Of a stretch of 8,122 bases of DNA, positions 5,793 through 8,122 are shown in pieces. Numbering within the stretch: position 1 is the stretch's first letter; each line of letters begins with the position of its first letter. Position numbers and translations under genes: made by a program. The notes under the pieces are model-generated. The model was not told where the DNA came from and made no database searches. It worked only from the letters and a program-made list of their open reading frames with translations. This DNA comes from Hydrogenophaga intermedia (GTDB taxonomy: Bacteria > Pseudomonadota > Gammaproteobacteria > Burkholderiales > Burkholderiaceae_C): contig CAMBOY010000138.1 of NCBI GenBank assembly GCA_945869245.1, positions 1-8,122 on the forward strand. Reading direction: 5' to 3'.

Positions 5793-6207
5793 AGCGCTTT
5801 TGGCGGAACTTGCGCAGCGCCGCAATCTGCGCCGCCATGACCGCCAGCTCGGAGGTGGCTTTGGCCATGTCGATTTCGCTCTTGGCGTTCTTAAGCGCTT
5901 CCTCGGCCTGTTTGCGGGCTTCGCTGGCCTTGGCTTCGTCGAGGTCGGCACCACGAATGGCGGTGTCGGACAAGACGGTCACCAAGTTCGGCTGCACTTC
6001 AAGAATGCCGCCGGCCACAAACACAAACTCTTCCGAGCCGTCGGCCTTTTCGATGCGCACGGCACCGGGCTTGATGCGCGTGATCAGCGGAATGTGCCCG
6101 GGCAGAATACCCAGTTCACCCGCTTCGCCCGGCAGGGCCACGAACTTGGCCTGGCCAGAGAAGATGGACTCTTCGGCGCTGACCACATCGACGTGGATGG
6201 TGCTCAT
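5791..6207 (-). CDS. atpC: F1Fo ATP synthase epsilon subunit
   Basis: The 138-residue protein is the epsilon subunit of the F1 sector, which sits on the gamma stalk, couples rotation to the membrane ring and can inhibit ATP hydrolysis. The N-terminal beta-sandwich (about 1-85) has the typical opening TIHVDVVSAEESIFSG (3-18), followed by LPGEAGELGILPGHIPL (25-41) and FVFVAGGILEVQPN (61-74). The C-terminal two-helix hairpin (about 88-138) is rich in Ala, Glu and Lys. The length is normal for bacterial epsilon. An AGGAG ribosome binding site stands 5 nt before the ATG. The gene is the last of the atp operon, 120 nt after atpD, a fairly long gap that contains a stem-loop, and it is followed directly by a strong terminator. 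Confidence 0.98.
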   Translation of the reverse strand: MSTIHVDVVSAEESIFSGQAKFVALPGEAGELGILPGHIPLITRIKPGAVRIEKADGSEEFVFVAGGILEVQPNLVTVLSDTAIRGADLDEAKASEARKQAEEALKNAKSEIDMAKATSELAVMAAQIAALRKFRQKR

Positions 6208-6212
6208 ATGTA

Positions 6213-6217
6213 CTCCT
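6213..6217 (-). promoter_or_regulatory. Strong ribosome binding site of atpC
   Basis: AGGAG on the minus strand is 5 nt before the atpC ATG. It is the clearest Shine-Dalgarno of the minus-strand genes here and suggests independent initiation rather than coupling across the 120-nt gap from atpD. Confidence 0.75.
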
Positions 6218-6273
6218 GTAAAAAGTCGAAGGAAAGCAAGTAATCGGGTGTCCGGCTAGGCGGTGCGCGACAA

Positions 6274-6296
6274 TGTGCTCTCGCACAGGGAGCACA
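6274..6296 (-). other. Stem-loop in the atpD-atpC intergenic region
   Basis: TGTGCTC (6290-6296) and GAGCACA (6274-6280) form a perfect 7-bp stem over a 9-nt loop on the minus-strand transcript, with no T-tract after it. It could be an RNA processing or stability element within the operon. A separate 10-base palindrome, CGGGCGCCCG, lies at 6307-6316. A role is inferred only from position. Confidence 0.45.
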
Positions 6297-6327
6297 CCAA
6301 CGACGCCGGGCGCCCGAGTACGCCGCT

Positions 6328-7734
6328 TTACGCGACCTTTTTGGCCTTTTCGAAGGCTTCGTCGATGGTGCCAACCATGTAGAAAGCCTGCTCGGGCAGG
6401 TGATCGCACTCACCAGCGGCGATCATCTTGAAACCACGGATGGTTTCCGACAGCGGCACGTACTTGCCAGGCGACCCGGTGAACACCTCGGCCACGTGGA
6501 AGGGCTGCGACAGGAAACGCTGAATCTTACGGGCGCGGGCCACAGCCAGCTTGTCCTCAGGCGCCAATTCGTCCATGCCCAGAATGGCGATGATGTCGCG
6601 CAGTTCTTTGTAGCGCTGCAGCGTGCCTTGCACGGCGCGGGCGGTTTCGTAGTGTTCTTGGCCCACGACCAGCGGGTCGAGCTGGCGGCTGGTGGAGTCC
6701 AGCGGATCCACGGCGGGATAGATACCCAGGGCAGCGATGTCACGCGACAGCACCACGGTGGAGTCCAAGTGGGCGAAGGTGGTGGCGGGCGACGGGTCGG
6801 TCAAGTCGTCGGCTGGCACGTACACAGCCTGGATCGAGGTGATCGAGCCGACCTTGGTGGAGGTGATGCGCTCTTGCAGACGGCCCATTTCTTCGGCCAG
6901 AGTCGGCTGGTAACCCACGGCGGACGGCATGCGACCCAGCAGAGCGGACACTTCGGTACCGGCCAGGGTGTAGCGGTAGATGTTGTCCACAAAGAACAGC
7001 ACGTCGCGGCCTTCGTCACGGAACGATTCGGCGATGGTCAGACCGGTCAAGGCCACGCGCAGACGGTTGCCTGGGGGCTCGTTCATCTGGCCGTAGACCA
7101 TGGCCACTTTCGAGTCTTCGAGCTTCTCGAGGTTCACCACGCCGGAATCGGCCATCTCGTGATAGAAGTCGTTGCCCTCGCGGGTACGCTCACCCACGCC
7201 AGCGAACACGGACAGACCCGAGTGCGCCTTGGCGATGTTGTTGATGAGTTCCATCATGTTCACGGTCTTGCCCACACCGGCGCCACCGAACAGGCCCACC
7301 TTACCGCCTTTGGCGAAGGGGCAGACCAAGTCGATCACCTTGATACCGGTCTCGAGCAGCTCTTGCGAGGGCGAGAGTTCGTCGTAGGCCGGGGCCTTGC
7401 GGTGGATTGGGGCGGTGAGGGTCTGGTCGACCGGACCACGCTCGTCGATCGGCGCGCCCAGCACGTCCATGATACGGCCCAGGGTCGCTTTGCCCACGGG
7501 CACGGTGATGTTGGCGTGGGTGTTGGTCACCAGCATGCCGCGGCGCAGGCCGTCGGACGAGCCCAGCGCAATGGTGCGCACCACGCCGTCGCCCAGTTGC
7601 TGCTGGACTTCCAGCGTCAGGGCGGAGCCTTCCATTTTCAGGGCGTCGTAGACGCGCGGCATTTGGTCGCGGGGAAATTCCACGTCCACGACGGCGCCGA
7701 TGCACTGAACAATCTTGCCTTGTACTTGAGACAT
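6328..7734 (-). CDS. atpD: F1Fo ATP synthase beta subunit (catalytic)
   Basis: The 468-residue protein is the catalytic beta subunit of F1; three copies make ATP from ADP and phosphate at the alpha-beta interfaces. The N-terminal barrel begins GKIVQCIGAVVDVEFP (6-21). The P-loop GGAGVGKT is at 150-157, the catalytic Glu182 is in GERTREGNDFY (181-191), and the Walker B region is DVLFFVDNIYRYTLAGTEVS (244-263). The signature PAVDPLDSTSR is at 340-350, and the DELSEED loop that contacts gamma reads DELAPED (388-394). The start at 7734 gives the usual N-terminus and length, with AAGG 8 nt upstream; the frame stays open further upstream only as a shadow of atpG. It lies 38 nt after atpG and 120 nt before atpC, as part of the atp operon. 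Confidence 0.99.
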   Translation of the reverse strand: MSQVQGKIVQCIGAVVDVEFPRDQMPRVYDALKMEGSALTLEVQQQLGDGVVRTIALGSSDGLRRGMLVTNTHANITVPVGKATLGRIMDVLGAPIDERGPVDQTLTAPIHRKAPAYDELSPSQELLETGIKVIDLVCPFAKGGKVGLFGGAGVGKTVNMMELINNIAKAHSGLSVFAGVGERTREGNDFYHEMADSGVVNLEKLEDSKVAMVYGQMNEPPGNRLRVALTGLTIAESFRDEGRDVLFFVDNIYRYTLAGTEVSALLGRMPSAVGYQPTLAEEMGRLQERITSTKVGSITSIQAVYVPADDLTDPSPATTFAHLDSTVVLSRDIAALGIYPAVDPLDSTSRQLDPLVVGQEHYETARAVQGTLQRYKELRDIIAILGMDELAPEDKLAVARARKIQRFLSQPFHVAEVFTGSPGKYVPLSETIRGFKMIAAGECDHLPEQAFYMVGTIDEAFEKAKKVA

Positions 7735-7772
7735 GATGGATACCTTTTCAATTCTCTGAATTCTGATGGACG

Positions 7773-8122
7773 TCAAACAGCGGCTGCGCCAGCCACAATT
7801 TCCGACAGCTCTTTGGTGATCGCCGCTTGGCGGGTCTTGTTGTAGACCAACTTGAGTTCGCCAATGACGCTGCCCGCGTTGTCGGTGGCGGCCTTCATGG
7901 CCACCATACGCGCCGACTGCTCGGACGCCATGTTTTCGGCAACGGCTTGGTACACCTGCGCTTCGACATAACGCACCAAGAGTTCGTCGATCACCGCCGC
8001 CGCGTCGGGTTCGTAAACGTAGTCCCAATCGCGGCCCTTGCCACCGGCTTGCAGCGTTTCGGCCGACAAGGGCAACAGCTGCTCGATCACAGACTCTTGC
8101 TTCATGGTGTTGATGAACTTGG
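7773..8122 (-). CDS. atpG: F1Fo ATP synthase gamma subunit, C-terminal part (cut by window edge)
   Basis: The frame is open from the right edge to the TGA at 7773-7775 and encodes the last 115 residues or so of gamma, the central rotor shaft of F1. Typical stretches are KFINTMKQESVIEQLLPL near the edge and YVEAQVYQAVAENMASEQSA in the middle. The classic C-terminal helix follows, with RMVAMKAATDNAGSVI and LVYNKTRQAAITKELSEIV, which inserts into the alpha-beta hexamer. The sequence looks intact and normal; the start codon and N-terminus are outside the window. atpD follows after 38 nt. Confidence 0.98.
   Translation of the reverse strand, partial: KFINTMKQESVIEQLLPLSAETLQAGGKGRDWDYVYEPDAAAVIDELLVRYVEAQVYQAVAENMASEQSARMVAMKAATDNAGSVIGELKLVYNKTRQAAITKELSEIVAGAAAV

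Noticed and set aside
6400..7845. Plus-strand open frame of 481 codons opposite atpD
   Set aside because: It lies antisense to a firmly identified gene, its translation is His/Gly/Val-rich with no domain, and it is an artefact of codon use.
7735..8028. Upstream extension of the atpD frame
   Set aside because: It runs over the atpG coding region and would add nearly 100 non-homologous residues ahead of the normal beta-subunit N-terminus.
1..8122. CRISPR arrays, insertion sequences, phage or toxin-antitoxin genes
   Set aside because: Looked for on both strands. The only repeats are protein-coding Ig-like units, and no transposase, integrase or short regularly spaced repeats were seen.

Overview
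The window is GC-rich DNA from a proteobacterium, most likely a betaproteobacterium of the Burkholderiales (Comamonadaceae-like). This placement is inferred from the atpG-atpD-atpC order, the style of the AtpD and AtpC proteins, a membrane-anchored cytochrome c5-type protein and high GC codon use. No 16S or other strict phylogenetic marker is present. Almost everything is chromosomal and transcribed on the minus strand; only the cytochrome gene is on the plus strand.

Layout from left to right. (1) 1-1893, minus: the N-terminal 631 codons of a very large surface adhesin. It has a BapA-like prefix domain, a Gly/Ala-rich hydrophobic linker, one degenerate Ig-like module and then tandem Ig-like repeats of about 103 residues; the rest lies beyond the left edge. 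(2) 1894-2322: a gene-free spacer with an AT-rich block that is the probable adhesin promoter. (3) 2323-2398, minus: tRNA-Arg with anticodon CCG. (4) 2546-3103, plus: a membrane-anchored monohaem cytochrome c with a TATAAT promoter, divergent from the tRNA. (5) A strong bidirectional terminator at about 3120-3148 between the cytochrome gene and the genes converging on it. (6) 5686 down to 3132, minus: four tightly packed genes, namely a cyclic-nucleotide-binding protein without a DNA-binding domain, an NTF2/SnoaL-like protein, a YheT-family alpha/beta hydrolase and a Trp-rich conserved hypothetical. (7) A minus-strand terminator at 5742-5767 closing the F1Fo ATP synthase operon. (8) atpC, atpD and the C-terminal part of atpG, running to the right edge.

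How the genes relate. atpG, atpD and atpC encode gamma, beta and epsilon of the F1 sector, whose rotor and catalytic parts make ATP from the proton gradient; the cytochrome c feeds the electron transport chain that builds this gradient. The four-gene cluster behind the ATP synthase terminator looks like one transcription unit (gaps of 6 and 7 nt, then an 8-nt overlap). Its joint function is unknown, and it is the least explained part of the window. The adhesin is a separate accessory locus, presumably exported by a type I secretion system encoded outside the window.

I see no CRISPR array, insertion sequence, prophage or clear new defence system. The leads worth checking are the four-gene cluster, its missing promoter, the coding overlap with the bidirectional terminator, the hairpin-containing atpD-atpC gap, and the adhesin's linker and promoter region.
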